Source: Allomyces arbusculus (Eukaryota; Blastocladiomycota; Blastocladiomycetes; Blastocladiales; Blastocladiaceae). From it: a stretch of DNA of 64,000 nucleotides. A program made the position numbers and the translations under genes. This document shows, piece by piece, positions 1 to 11,900 of this stretch (positions are counted from its first letter, which is position 1; every line of letters starts with the position of its first letter). The notes below the pieces were generated by a model. That model had not been told where the DNA came from and ran no database searches. It saw only the letters and a list, made by a program, of their open reading frames with translations. Location of the stretch: assembly GCA_027604705.1 (NCBI GenBank), contig JADHYV010000030.1, forward strand, positions 62,001-126,000, read 5' to 3'.

Positions 1-442
1 CCGTCGAGGCCACAATCGCCGTCTTGTTGGACCCGTGCCACGGCGCCAGCAACGCCTCAGCAAAGTTGACACGCGCGTTCGGGAACCATTCCGGGAACGC
101 GTCCATGTGCGCCTTTTCGTCAACGGCCGGGTTGGCCGACCCGTGAATGGGCACCTTGGTGTACTCGAGCACGTCGGTCCAGAAATCGGCAACGCGCGTC
201 GTCGAGTACTCGTACAGGGCGCGGTAGGCCTTGCCCGCGGCGCCGGCCAGGGCTGCGTCGACGCGGTCCTTGTCGGTATGGCCCGCGGTCGCGGGAAGCG
301 GCACGCGCACGGCAGGGAGGTGCCGCTTGGCCGCAACAAAGGCCGAGAAGCGCGTCATGTGGCTCGAGGCCAGCAGCGCCGCGGGCGGCGTCCACATGAC
401 GGGCGGCACGGCGGCGGTGGTCGTGGTGGAGGTCGTGGTCAT
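1..442 (-). CDS. acetoacetyl-CoA synthetase, N-terminal part (runs off the window)
   Basis: The minus strand is open from an ATG at 442 to the window edge, giving about 147 residues without a stop. The reading contains an acyl-CoA synthetase N-terminal pattern: MTRFSAFVAAKRHL, then YEYSTTRVADFW, then EWFPNARVNFAEALLAP. This order (short lead, 'M..F..FV', aromatic plus DFW, 'WFPGARLNFAENLL') is typical of acetoacetyl-CoA synthetase, a cytosolic AMP-forming ligase that activates acetoacetate. The AMP-binding core lies beyond the window. The first 15 residues are Thr-rich. It is divergent from biotin synthase across about 630 bp. An acetyl-CoA or propionyl-CoA synthetase is the main alternative; the family is safer than the exact substrate. 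Confidence 0.75.
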   Translation of the reverse strand, partial: MTTTSTTTTAAVPPVMWTPPAALLASSHMTRFSAFVAAKRHLPAVRVPLPATAGHTDKDRVDAALAGAAGKAYRALYEYSTTRVADFWTDVLEYTKVPIHGSANPAVDEKAHMDAFPEWFPNARVNFAEALLAPWHGSNKTAIVAST

Positions 443-1076
443 GCTTGGAGTACTGCTGGGCGGGAACGGTCGGAACTCGGCGCGGTTGGTCCGCTGACGG
501 AGATACAAGTTGCGTGCTGGCTATCGCGGCGCTTGTTGAAGAGGGCGACAGAGGAGAGAGAGGGGCACGACGGGGGGCTGGACAAGAGAAGACGACGAGT
601 TCGATGGCGGGCCGTAACGTCGCCGTCGTGGACGCCCGTGTTGGGCGCGGAAGAATCGGGTCTGCGATGGGTGGTGGGGCCGATGCGGCGCAACGTCAGT
701 TTGCCCGCGAAAATGGTTCGTAAAAACCTGGCAAACCCTGAGCAACGATGATCACGACCGGAGGAAAATTAAATATTTCCCTTTGGCAAGGCTGCCACGG
801 CGCGCGCCCCAACACTCCGTGCGACTCGCGGCTCGCTGGTGTTCCGTTCTCATCCACCCCGCAATCACGACACTGGCGCGCTCCGACTACTGCCGACGAG
901 CTGACCGCCACGGCCGCAGCGACCACCAAGGCAGCCCGTGCCGCTGCCGTGCTCTCTCCCCCGCAGTCCGCTCCAGTAAACCGTGACCGTGCTTGTGCCA
1001 GACCTGTCAACTGTGGCCAGCACCCGCCTGCAGCAGCAGCAGCAGCAGCACTTCAACGCGATCAGCAAATTTCACC
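443..1076. other. divergent intergenic region
   Basis: This holds the presumed promoters of the acetoacetyl-CoA synthetase (minus) and biotin synthase (plus) genes. An AT-rich patch (ttaaatattt near 768) stands out in GC-rich surroundings and could be a core promoter element. A short CAG run lies at 1031-1050. ORFs read here have no family resemblance. Confidence 0.5.
1031..1050. repeat. CAG trinucleotide run in the biotin synthase 5' leader
   Basis: Six CAG units plus two bases lie 27 bp upstream of the chosen start codon. It is probably in the untranslated leader. Confidence 0.8.
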
Positions 1077-2312
1077 ATGCCGCGTCCCGCCCTTGTCCGT
1101 GCCATGACGGCCGCCGTTGCGACCACGACTGCCGCAACCACGCGCCGTGCTGCCCCCGCGGCTGCGGCCACGGCCGTGCGCCGTGCCCTGCTGCACACGA
1201 CGCGTGCGGCCACGCAAGCGACCGAGGCCACCACGACTTCGACGCCAACGTCGGCTCCGATCCCGCCGCCACCAAGCATGATCCCGAACGAAGTGCGGCA
1301 AGACAACCGCGCGCCGAGCGCGGCCGCACGTTTTGCGCAGACCGCGTCCGTGCGGTACGACTGGACGCGCGACGAGATCCAAGCCATTTACGACTCGCCA
1401 GTCATGGACCTGCTCTACTACGGCAGTACCGTGCACCGTCAATTCCACGACCCGCGCGCCGTGCAGCAGTGCACGCTGCTGTCGATCAAGACGGGCGGGT
1501 GTTCCGAGGACTGTTCGTACTGCCCGCAGTCGAGCAAGCACGCGACCAGTGTCAAGGCCAGCAAGATGCTGCCCGAAGACGAGGTGCTGGCCGCGGCGAA
1601 GCGCGCCAAGGAGGCCGGGTCGACGCGGTTCTGTATGGGTGCCGCCTGGCGGACGGCCGCGGGGCGCAAGACCGACTTCAAGAAGGTGCTCAACCATATC
1701 ACCGAGATTCGCGGCATGGGCATGGAAGTGTGCTGCACGCTCGGCATGTTGACAGCCGACCAGGCGCAGCAGCTCAAGGAGGCCGGGCTCTCGGCCTATA
1801 ACCATAACCTCGACACGTCGCGCGAGTACTATGGCAACATCATCACGACGCGCACCTACGACGACCGTTTGGATACGATTGGCAAGGTCCGCGACGCCGG
1901 GATCAAGGTGTGCTCGGGCGGGATCATTGGGCTCGGCGAGTCGGCCGCGGACCGTGTCGGGATGCTGCACACACTCGCGACGCTCCCGGAACACCCAGAA
2001 TCGGTGCCCGTCAACGCGCTTGTTGCTGTGCCCGGGACCCCGCTCGAGAACCAGGAGCCTGTGCCCGTTTGGGACCTGATTCGCATGATTGCTACCGCGC
2101 GTATCGTCATGCCGCGCGCCATGGTGCGGTTGTCGGCGGGCCGTGTCCGCCTGGGGATGCCGGAACAGGCGCTGTGCTTCATGGCCGGCGCCAACTCGAT
2201 CTTCACGGGCGACAAGCTGCTGACGACGGGCAACAATGACTGGACCGCCGACCAGCAAATGTTTGACACGCTCGGGTTGATTGGGCTCAAGCCCAACCTC
2301 GTCGAGAACTAA
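1077..2312 (+). CDS. BIO2: biotin synthase (mitochondrial)
   Basis: A single-exon gene of 411 residues. It is a radical-SAM enzyme that inserts sulfur into dethiobiotin, the last step of biotin synthesis. The radical-SAM CxxxCxxC motif ([11 protein letters not shown]) has cysteines at 142, 146 and 149, and the family block [17 protein letters not shown] is intact. Further BioB blocks follow, including [12 protein letters not shown] and SAGRVRLG. Residues 1-65 are rich in Ala, Thr and Arg with almost no acid, as expected of a mitochondrial targeting sequence and longer than in bacterial BioB. I chose the ATG at 1077 because its context (ttcaccATGc) is good; the frame is open further up but has no better ATG. 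Confidence in function is high. Confidence 0.95.
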   Translation: MPRPALVRAMTAAVATTTAATTRRAAPAAAATAVRRALLHTTRAATQATEATTTSTPTSAPIPPPPSMIPNEVRQDNRAPSAAARFAQTASVRYDWTRDEIQAIYDSPVMDLLYYGSTVHRQFHDPRAVQQCTLLSIKTGGCSEDCSYCPQSSKHATSVKASKMLPEDEVLAAAKRAKEAGSTRFCMGAAWRTAAGRKTDFKKVLNHITEIRGMGMEVCCTLGMLTADQAQQLKEAGLSAYNHNLDTSREYYGNIITTRTYDDRLDTIGKVRDAGIKVCSGGIIGLGESAADRVGMLHTLATLPEHPESVPVNALVAVPGTPLENQEPVPVWDLIRMIATARIVMPRAMVRLSAGRVRLGMPEQALCFMAGANSIFTGDKLLTTGNNDWTADQQMFDTLGLIGLKPNLVEN

Positions 2313-2999
2313 CTGAAGTGGAAGTTGTAGCCATATCTTTTGCACGCCTCGATTAAATTCCATTCTTTTGCCTGCCTGGATTGCTTGTGTTACGGTCGAT
2401 GGGCCACATAGGTACTTCGCGCCCCTTTCGCGCTCTACTCCTTGGTGTGGACCCCCCCCCCCCCTCACTTCGTCCACGGTTCGGGAGGGAGTGGCCGCCG
2501 CCTGGTGAAGACCGAGATGTTATGTAGTGAAAATCCTCAGGCACCCACCAATACACCTCTTTTCTCTGTTTAACTTTGTCCGTCCAACTCTGCCAGCAAG
2601 CACCCAGCGGGCCACGCTCCATGGTTTGTTGTCATGGTTGTTTTGGTTCCTCTTGTTCGTTTGTGATAATTACACGCCGTCCCCGCGCCCTGCGCAGTCA
2701 ACAAGTTTCGCTTCGAAAATCCAGTACCTTCGGCCCAGCCAGGCTTTGAGTCGATTGGCGATCCTTGAGCCACGTGCCACACCAAAACGAACGATAATGC
2801 TGCCGTGTCGTGCCAGTGCTGCTCAACGACAGCGTTGCGCACGACCAACACCGTCGTTTCTCTCATCTTGCACGGCCACCACCCGGCCGGGCCCGCATCG
2901 TCTGCCCGCCAACCACCCGCACTCGCCGCAGCCCGCCCGCAAACACTCGAAAGAAACAACTTTCTCGACGGACCCGGGCCAAGTTCGACCACCATCACG
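2313..2999. other. intergenic region with a poly-C run
   Basis: This lies between biotin synthase and dynein heavy chain. It holds a 13-base C run at 2452-2464 and pyrimidine-rich DNA before the dynein start. I see no gene. Confidence 0.5.
2452..2464. repeat. poly-C homopolymer run
   Basis: Thirteen consecutive C in intergenic DNA; similar runs occur at 48234-48251 and 59301-59316. Confidence 0.85.
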
Positions 3000-5900
3000 A
3001 TGGACGTCGACGGCGCGCCCGCGCCTGCCGCGGCCGTGGCCCCCTTTGACCCGGCCACGGTCATTTCGCATCTGCACGTGGTGGGATCGACGCTCTTCGA
3101 GGCCACGCCCACCGACATTGTCCAGGCGCTCGCGGCCCAGTCCGACGCGACCGCCGAAAAGTGCCGCAAGTTTGCCAATGACCCGGCGCAACCCACGCTC
3201 GTGCTCGTCAAGGAGCGCGTGCCCATCGGTACGTGCTCGCTATTTGTTGTCTTGCGAACAAACACGCGCGTTGCGCGATTTGGTGTTGGTGGTCGTGGTG
3301 GTTCTTGCGCTGACCTTGGAGTGGTCGTTTCCCTTTCCGATTACTGCAGAAGGCGACAGCGCCACCGCAGACGACGAGCCTGCCGCCGTCTTCACCTACG
3401 ACCTGCGGCTCGACGTCACCTACTCGCCGACCTTGGCCTCGTCGATTGTGTTCATCAAGCGCGTGCCCACGCTCGACCCGGCCAAGCCCTTGTCTGCGCA
3501 GCTGTCGTTTATCCAGCTGCCGGGCCCTGCCGCCATGGTCGCGTCCACGACTGGCGGCGAATCAATGTCGGCGACCGCCTTTTACGAGGTCATTCACTCG
3601 TACGTGCACCTCGCCGTCGCGCCCTACTTCAACGCGTTCGTCACGAACCAGGCCGCCGCCGCATCAGCAGCTGCGGCAGATGGGACGACTGCCGCCGATG
3701 GTACGCCCACCACGGCCGCGGCCGGGGGACCACAATCGGTGCTCGGGAAACGCGCGGCGACCGAGGACGCCAAGGGCATTCCCGTCGCGAAGAAGAAGTT
3801 TGCCGAACTCGAGCTGTCGCTGTTGCACTTGCAGCAGAACGTGGATATCCCCGAGGTGGTACTGCACGTGCACCCGGCGATCTTGACGGCGTTGGCCACG
3901 GCGCGCGAGCAAGGACGTCGCCCAAACGTCGACATGCTCCCGGCCGAGCTGCTCGGCGACTCGTCGTTCCTCAACAAGCTGCAGGCCGACGTGAACAGCT
4001 GGGTCAAGGAGATTCAGAAGGTGACGCTGCTCTCGCGCGATCCGGCGTCGGGCACGGCGTCGCAGGAGATCAATTTTTGGCTCAACATGGAGCGCGCGCT
4101 CGAGAAGATTGACAAGCAGTTGAAGAGCGAGGAGATTGGTACGTTTTTCGCAAATCCCAACGTATGTCTCGCGCAATCAATCTCACTCGCGACCCCCAAC
4201 ACCGATCAATAGTGCTCGTGCTCGACGTGCTCAAGCACGCCAAGCGGTTCCACGCGACCGTCTCGTTCCGCGCCGATACGGGCCTGCAAGAGGGCATGGA
4301 CAAGGTGCACAAGTACAACATTCTCATGAAGGAGTTTCCAATCGACGAGCTGCTTTCGGCGACCGACCTGCCGCGCGTCAAGGAGGCGTTGCAGCTTATC
4401 TTCACGCACATCAACAAGAAGATCAAGCTCTCGTCCTACCCGGTCAAGCAGGTGCTCTTGCTCGTCGAGGCCATTTCGCGCGACCTGAACGAGCAAATCT
4501 TGAAGGTGCTCAAGGCGCGCCGGCTCATGCTCGTGTCGTACGACGACTTCGAAAAGGCGACCGCCGGGTGCGCCGCCGTCTTTGAGACGTGGGACGCGTG
4601 CATCAAGGAGTTTTCGTCGCTCGCGCGCGAAGTCTCGCGCAAGCGCAACGACAAGTACCTGCCGATCAAGATCACATCGTGCCACGCGAAACTCCAGGAG
4701 CGCATCGAGTATGTGCGCAAGTTCCGCAAGCAGCACGAGCAGCTGCAGGCGACGATTGCGCGCGTCATGGGCGCGCACAAGTCGAACGATATCAACGCGC
4801 TCGAGGAAGTCGCGGGCGCCTACGAGGTCGTCCGCACCGTCGACGTGCTCGACGTCACGCCCGAAGGCACCGAGATTTGGTCGTCGGCCGAAGAGTCCTA
4901 CAATGAGCGCGTGGGCCGCGTCGAAAACATCATCATTGCCACGCTGCGCGATAAGCTCGGGTCGGCCAAGAACGCCAACGAAATGTTCCGCGTCTTCTCG
5001 AAGTTCAATGCGCTGTTTGTGCGGCCCAAGATCCGCGGCGCGATCCAGGAGTACCAGACGCAGCTGATCGAGTCGGTCAAGGAGGACATCAAGAAACTGC
5101 AGGAGAAATTTAAGCTGCAGTACCCGTCGTCCGAGGCCTACTACATGTCGGGCGTGCGCGACATCCCGCCCGTGTCGGGCGCCATTTCGTGGGCCAAGCA
5201 GATCGAGCGGCAGCTCGACATGTACATGCGGCACGTCGAGGACGTGCTGGGCCGCGGGTGGGAAAACTACGCAGACGGGCAAAAGCTGTCGCTCGACTCG
5301 ATGTCGTTCCGCAAGAAGCTTGATGCGCGGCCCATTTATGACCAGTGGATCCAGGACATTCTGCACCGCGACCTCAAGGTGACGGGCCGCATCTTTGACG
5401 TGGTCCGGTCGCGGTCGAACAACAACCAGCTGCAGCTCGTCGTCTCGTTTGACCCGCAAATCATCACGCTCTTCAAGGAAGTGCGCAACTTGATGTGGCT
5501 CGGGTACTCGATCCCAACATCGGTTTCGAACATTGCCAAGGAGGCCAAGCGCGTCTACCCGTTTGCCGTGTCGCTGCAGGAGACGATTCGCACCTACCAG
5601 CTCACGGTCGAGAAGCTGCGGCAGCAGCCGCGCGACGTGACGCTGCTCGTCGCCGGGTACCAACGCGACGTGCAGGCGCTGATCGCCAAGGGCATTCACT
5701 TCAAGTGGGAGGTGTTTTCAACCATCGACGTGCGGCAAGACTCGAAGCACGTGCTGTTCGTCCGCGAGCTCGCGACGATCGTTTCGCTCTTTCAGGACAA
5801 GGTACACAACATCATCCGCGTCATGGGCGAGATCCAGGCCAAGGTGCGCGAACTCGAGACGTGCGCCTACGCGTTTGCCACGTTTGAGGCCGTGCTCGGC

Positions 5901-8900
5901 CAGATCCAGGCGCACGTCGACCAGCTCAACCTCGACGGGTACTCGAACCTCGACCAGTTCGTCGAGCACCTCGACGCGCAGCTCGAGACGGTCCTCGGCA
6001 AGCGGCTCGCACACGCGATTGGCCAGTGGGCGCGCGTCTTTGAACAGCACCACGAGTGGGAGTCGGAACTGCGCCGCAAGCGCAAGGTCATTCAGCGCAC
6101 TGATTCGACGGCCGCGGGCCAGCCAGGCACCGGCACGGGCGCTGCCGGTGGCAATGACGATGCTGCCGCGACCGCTGACGAGGCCGGTGCCGGCGCCCCG
6201 GGCGGCGCCGCCCCCGCCGAGGTCGTGCCGCACCTCGAGCCCCTCGTGCACGAAGTCACGATCCGCAACCAGATCATGTACATTGACCCGCCGCTCGAGC
6301 ACGCGCGCGCCGGTTGGTACCGGCAGCTGCAGGAATGGCTCGCGATTGTGTGCAACCAGGCACGCATTCAGGCGTCGCACTACCGCCTCTCGATGCACCA
6401 GTCGGAGCAGACGACCTACAATAAGCTGCTCGAGCGGTTGCCCGAGAACGTGCTGCGCAACGTATATGCGATTGTCGAGCAGAAGATGCTGCAGGTCGAA
6501 GAGTACGTCGAGGTGTGGCTGCAGTACCAGTCGCTCTGGGACTTGGAGCCGTCGACCGTCTACGAGGCGCTCGGCGACGACTTGCAAAAGTGGCAGAGCA
6601 TCTTGCTCGAGATCAAGAAGGCGCGCGCCACGTTCGACGTCTCGGACACGGCCAAGTCGTTTGGGCCCGTCGTCGTCGACTATGAGCAGGTGCAGTCCAA
6701 GGTGAACGCCAAGTACGACCAGTGGCAGCGCGAGATCTTGACCAAGTACGGCGCCAAGCTCATGCAGGCGATGCGCGACTTCCATGTCACCATTTCCAAG
6801 GCGCGCGCCGACCTCGAACAGTTTTCCGTCGACTCGGCGGCCACGGGCGACACGGTCACGTTCATCATCTTCTTGCAGGACCTTAAGCGGCGTCTGGTCG
6901 CGTGGAGTACCGACGTCGAGTCCTTCCGCACGGGCCAAAAAGTGCTCGAGCGGCAGCGGTACTCGTTCCCGCAAGAGTGGATTTACATTGAGCAGATTGA
7001 GGGCGAGTGGTCGGCGTTCAACGAGATTTTGATTCGCAAGGACAACTCGATCCAGGAACAGGTCTCGGGCCTGCAGCAAAAGGTCCAGACGCAGGACGGC
7101 GCCGTGCAGCAGCGGTGCACGCAGCTTATGGCCGAGTGGGAGCAGAACAAGCCCGTGCAGGGCGACCTCAAGGCCGATGCCGCACTCAATGCGCTCAACG
7201 TCTACGAGACCAAGCTCACGCGGCTGCGTGACGAAGTCTCGCAGCTTGCCAAGGCCAAGGACGCGCTCGGGATCATGGACACGGGCCGGACCGGCCCGAA
7301 CCTCGATGTCGCGCTCGAGGAACTGGTCGACCTCAAGGCCGTCTGGGCCGCGCTCTCGCACGTCTGGACTGAGCTCACGGAACTGCGCGAGCTGCCATGG
7401 GCCAACGTCTCGGCGCGCAAGGTCCGGTCGCAGCTCGACGCGCTCGTGGCGACGACCAAGGAAATGCCGGCCAAAATGCGCCAGTACGCGGCCTATGAGT
7501 ACGTGCAGGATACGCTCAAGAGTCTCGTCAAGATGAACGCGCTACTGTCGGAGCTCAAATCCGAGGCGCTGCGCGACCGCCACTGGAAGCAGCTGCTCAA
7601 GCAGCTCAACGTGCAGTTGTTGCTCTCGGACCTGACGCTCGGCCATGTGTGGGCACTCGACTTGAAGCGCAACGAGACGACGATTCGCGGTGTTATCACG
7701 GTCGCGCAGGGCGAAATGGCGCTCGAAGAGTACCTGCGCCAGGTCAAGGAGACGTGGACCAACTACTCGCTCGAGCTCGTCAACTACCAGAACAAGTGCC
7801 GGCTCGTTAAGGGGTGGGACGACCTGTTCTCGGTCTGCTCGGAGCACCTCAATTCGCTGCAGGCCATGCGCATGTCGCCCTACTACCGCGTGTTCGAGGA
7901 GGAGGCCGGCGCGTGGGAGGACAAGCTCAACCGCGTGCAGCTGCTGTTCGACGTGTGGATTGACGTGCAGCGGCAGTGGGTCTACCTTGAGGGCGTTTTC
8001 ACAGGCTCGGTCGACATCAAGCACTTGCTGCCCGTCGAGACGTCGCGGTTCCAGAACATCAACACCGAGTTCATGGCCGTGATGAAGAAAGTCTACAAGT
8101 CGCCGTTTGTTCTCGACGTGCTCAACATCCAGAACATTCAAAAGTCGATGGAGCGGCTCGCCGACCTGCTGACCAAGATCCAAAAGGCGCTCGGCGAGTA
8201 CCTTGAACGCGAGCGGTCGGCGTTCCCGCGCTTCTACTTTGTCGGCGACGAAGACTTGCTCGAAATCATTGGTAACGCCAAGGACGTGGAGCGGATTCAA
8301 AAGCACCTCAAGAAGATGTTTGCCGGCATCAACTCGGTGACGACCGACGGGCCCGACGGCGAGATCACGGGCATTCGGTCGCGCGAGGGCGAAGTGATTG
8401 CGTTCCGCACGCCCGTGCCCGTCAAGGACAAGCGCATCAACGAGTGGCTCACAGGCATCGAGCGCGAAATGAAGCAGTCGCTCGCGCTCATCTTGCAGGA
8501 CTGCTACGCCGAGTACGTGCAAATGGTGACCGAGAACCAGGTCACGCTCGAGAATGTCACGGCGTGGATGGACAAGTACCCGGTCCAGCTGATTGTTGTC
8601 GCGTCGCAAGTGGCCTGGACGACGTCGGTCGAGGCGTGCCTGCAGCAGAACCAGACACCGGCGACGACGCTCTCGCAGGTCGAGCAGGTACTGCAGTGCC
8701 TGGCTGACGCGGTCCTGTCGGACCTCGACCTCATGAAGCGCAAAAAGTGCGAGCATCTTATCACCGAGCTCGTGCATCAGCGCGACGTCGTGCGGTCACT
8801 CATCAAGAACGTGATCACGCGTGCGACCGATTTCGACTGGCTCTACCACATGCGCTTCTACTTGAACCTCGAGGTCGCCAACCCGCTGCACCGGCTCGAA

Positions 8901-11900
8901 GTGCGCATGGCAAATGCGCGGTTCCACTACGGCTACGAGTACCTCGGGATCCCCGACCGTCTCGTGCAGACGCCGCTCACGGACCGCTGTTTCCTGACGC
9001 TCACGCAGGCACTCGAGGCACGTCTCGGCGGGTCGCCCTTTGGGCCCGCCGGTACGGGTAAGACCGAGTCCGTCAAGGCCCTGGGTGTCGCGCTCGGTCG
9101 CTTTGTGCTCGTCTTTTGCTGTGACGAGAACTTTGACTTCCAGGCTATGGGTCGCATTTTCGTGGGTCTGTGTATGGTCGGAGCGTGGGGTTGCTTTGAC
9201 GAGTTCAACCGTCTCGAGGAGCGCATCCTGTCGGCCGTCTCGCAGCAGGTGCAGTCGATCCAGCTCGGTCTGCGCAAGGTGCGGTCGCAGCTCGACGCGC
9301 AAGCTATTGAGATTGAGCTGCTCGGCAAGCAAGTGCCGATCCACGCCGACACGGGCATTTTCATCACCATGAACCCGGGCTACGCGGGCCGCAGCAACTT
9401 GCCCGACAACTTGAAGAAGCTGTTCCGGTCGGTGGCCATGACCAAGCCCGACCGCGAGCTGATTGCGCAAGTCATGCTCTACTCGCAAGGGTTCAAGTCG
9501 GCCGAAAAGCTCGCGTCCAAGGTCGTGCCGCTCTTCAACCTGTGCTCGGAACAGCTGTCGAACCAGTCGCACTACGATTTCGGTCTGCGCGCACTCAAGT
9601 CGGTGCTCGTCTCGGCCGGTAACCTCAAGCGCATGCGCATCGGCAACGACGAAAAGGACTGGTCGGCGCCCGAGACGGAACAGGAGATTCTGATCCAGTC
9701 GGTGTGCGAGACAGTCATGCCCAAGCTCGTCATTGACGATTTGCCGCTGCTCCGGTCGCTGCTCGCCGACGTGTTCCCGGGCATCGAGTACCGGCCCGTC
9801 GACCTGCAAAAGCTCGAAGAGGCGATTCGCGCTGTGTGCAAGGAGCGCTTCCTCGACCCAACCGAGGCGTGGATGTCCAAGATTCTCCAGCTCTACCAGA
9901 TCCAGCACATTCACCATGGGCTCATGATGGTCGGGCCGTCAGGTACGGGCAAGACGACCAACTGGAAGGTGCTGCTTGAGGCGCTCGCGCGCGTGGAGGG
10001 CGTCGAGGGCGTCGACTACGTCATTGATCCGAAGGCGATCCCCAAGGACAACCTGTACGGCACGCTCGACTCGACGACGCGCGAGTGGACGGACGGTCTC
10101 TTCACGTCGATTCTGCGCAAGATCATCGACAATGTGCGCGGCGAGTCGAACAAGCGGCACTGGATCATTTTTGACGGCGACGTGGACCCCGAGTGGGTCG
10201 AAAACTTGAACTCGGTGCTCGACGACAACAAGTTGCTGACGCTGCCCAACGGTGAGCGCTTGTCGCTGCCGTCGAACGTGCGCATCCTGTTTGAAGTCGA
10301 CACGCTCAAGTACGCGACGCTCGCCACCGTGTCGCGCTGTGGTATGGTCTGGTACTCGGAGGAGGTTGTCACGCCCGAAATGATGTGCCACCACTACCTC
10401 AACACGCTCTCGGCAGTTGCGCTCGAGGTCGGCGAAGAGGCTCTGTCGCTGCCGCAAGAGGAGATTCTCAATCTGCAGCGGTCGGTCGTGTCGGTCTTGC
10501 AGCCGTTCCTCGACCATGACGGGTTTGTCCTCAAGGCCTTGAAGTGGGCCGAGACCGAGATTGAGCACATCATGGACTTTACGCCGATTCGTGCCATCAA
10601 CACGCTCGTCTCGCTGCTCAACAAGGCGATTCGCAACGTGATCGAGTACGACGCGCAGCACCCCGACTTCCCGCTGTCCGTGACGGCGATCGAGGCCTAC
10701 ATGACCAAGAAGCTGCTCACGTCGGTCGTCTGGTCCTTCTCGGGTGACGCCAAGCTCGAGGCACGCCAGCTTCTCAGCGACTACGTGCGCGGCATCACGA
10801 CGCTCGACTTGCCGTTTGCTGAGGGCAACGTGATCGACTTTGACGCGGGCCTGCCGCAGGGCGACTGGATCAACTGGACGTCGCGCGTGCCGCAAATCGA
10901 GATTGAGACGCACAATGTCTCGCAGGCCGACGTGGTCGTGCCCACGGTCGACACGGTCCGCCACGAGCAGGTGCTCTACAGTTGGCTCTCGGAGCACAAG
11001 CCCGTGCTGCTGTGCGGTCCCCCCGGTTCCGGCAAGACCATGACGCTCTTCAGTGCGCTGCGCAAGCTGCCCGACATGGAAGTCGTGGGTCTCAACTTTT
11101 CGTCGGCCACGACGCCCGACCTGGTGCTCAAGACCCTCGAGCAGTACTGCGAGTACAAAAAGACGCCCGCGGGCCTGGTTCTGTGCCCGCAGACGCTCGG
11201 CAAGTGGCTCATTGTCTTCTGCGACGAAATCAACTTGCCGGCCACGGACGACTACGGCACGCAAAAGGTCATTTCGTTCATTCGGCAAATGATCGAGTGC
11301 AACGGGTTCTGGCGCACGTCGGACCTGTCTTGGATCAAGCTCGAGCGCATCCAGTTTGTCGGCGCGTGTAACCCGCCGACCGACCCGGGCCGTGTCCCGC
11401 TCTCGCACCGATTCCTGCGCCACGCGCCGCTCGTCATGGTAGACTACCCGGGCCGCGTCTCGCTCGTCCAAATTTACTCGACCTTCTCGCGCGCGCTGCT
11501 CAAAGTCATTCCGTCGCTGCGCGGGTACGCTGACGCGCTCACCAACGCCATGGTCGACTTTTACCTCGACTCGCAGCAGCGGTTCACGCCCGACATTCAG
11601 GCCCACTACGTGTACTCGCCGCGTGAATTGACGCGGTGGGTGCGTGGTATCTACGAGGCCATTCACCCGCTCGATGAGCTGAGTCTCGAGGGCCTGGTCC
11701 GCGTGTGGGCGCACGAGGCACTGCGGCTCTTCCAGGACCGTCTCGTCACGGAGCAGGAGCGCGAGTGGACCGACAAGCACCTCGATGAGGTCGCGTTCCG
11801 AAACTTCCCGAACCTGTCCGAGGAGGCGCTGCGCCGCCCGATCTTGTTCTCCAACTGGCTCACCAAGCACTACATGCCCGTCGAACGCGACGCGCTGCGA

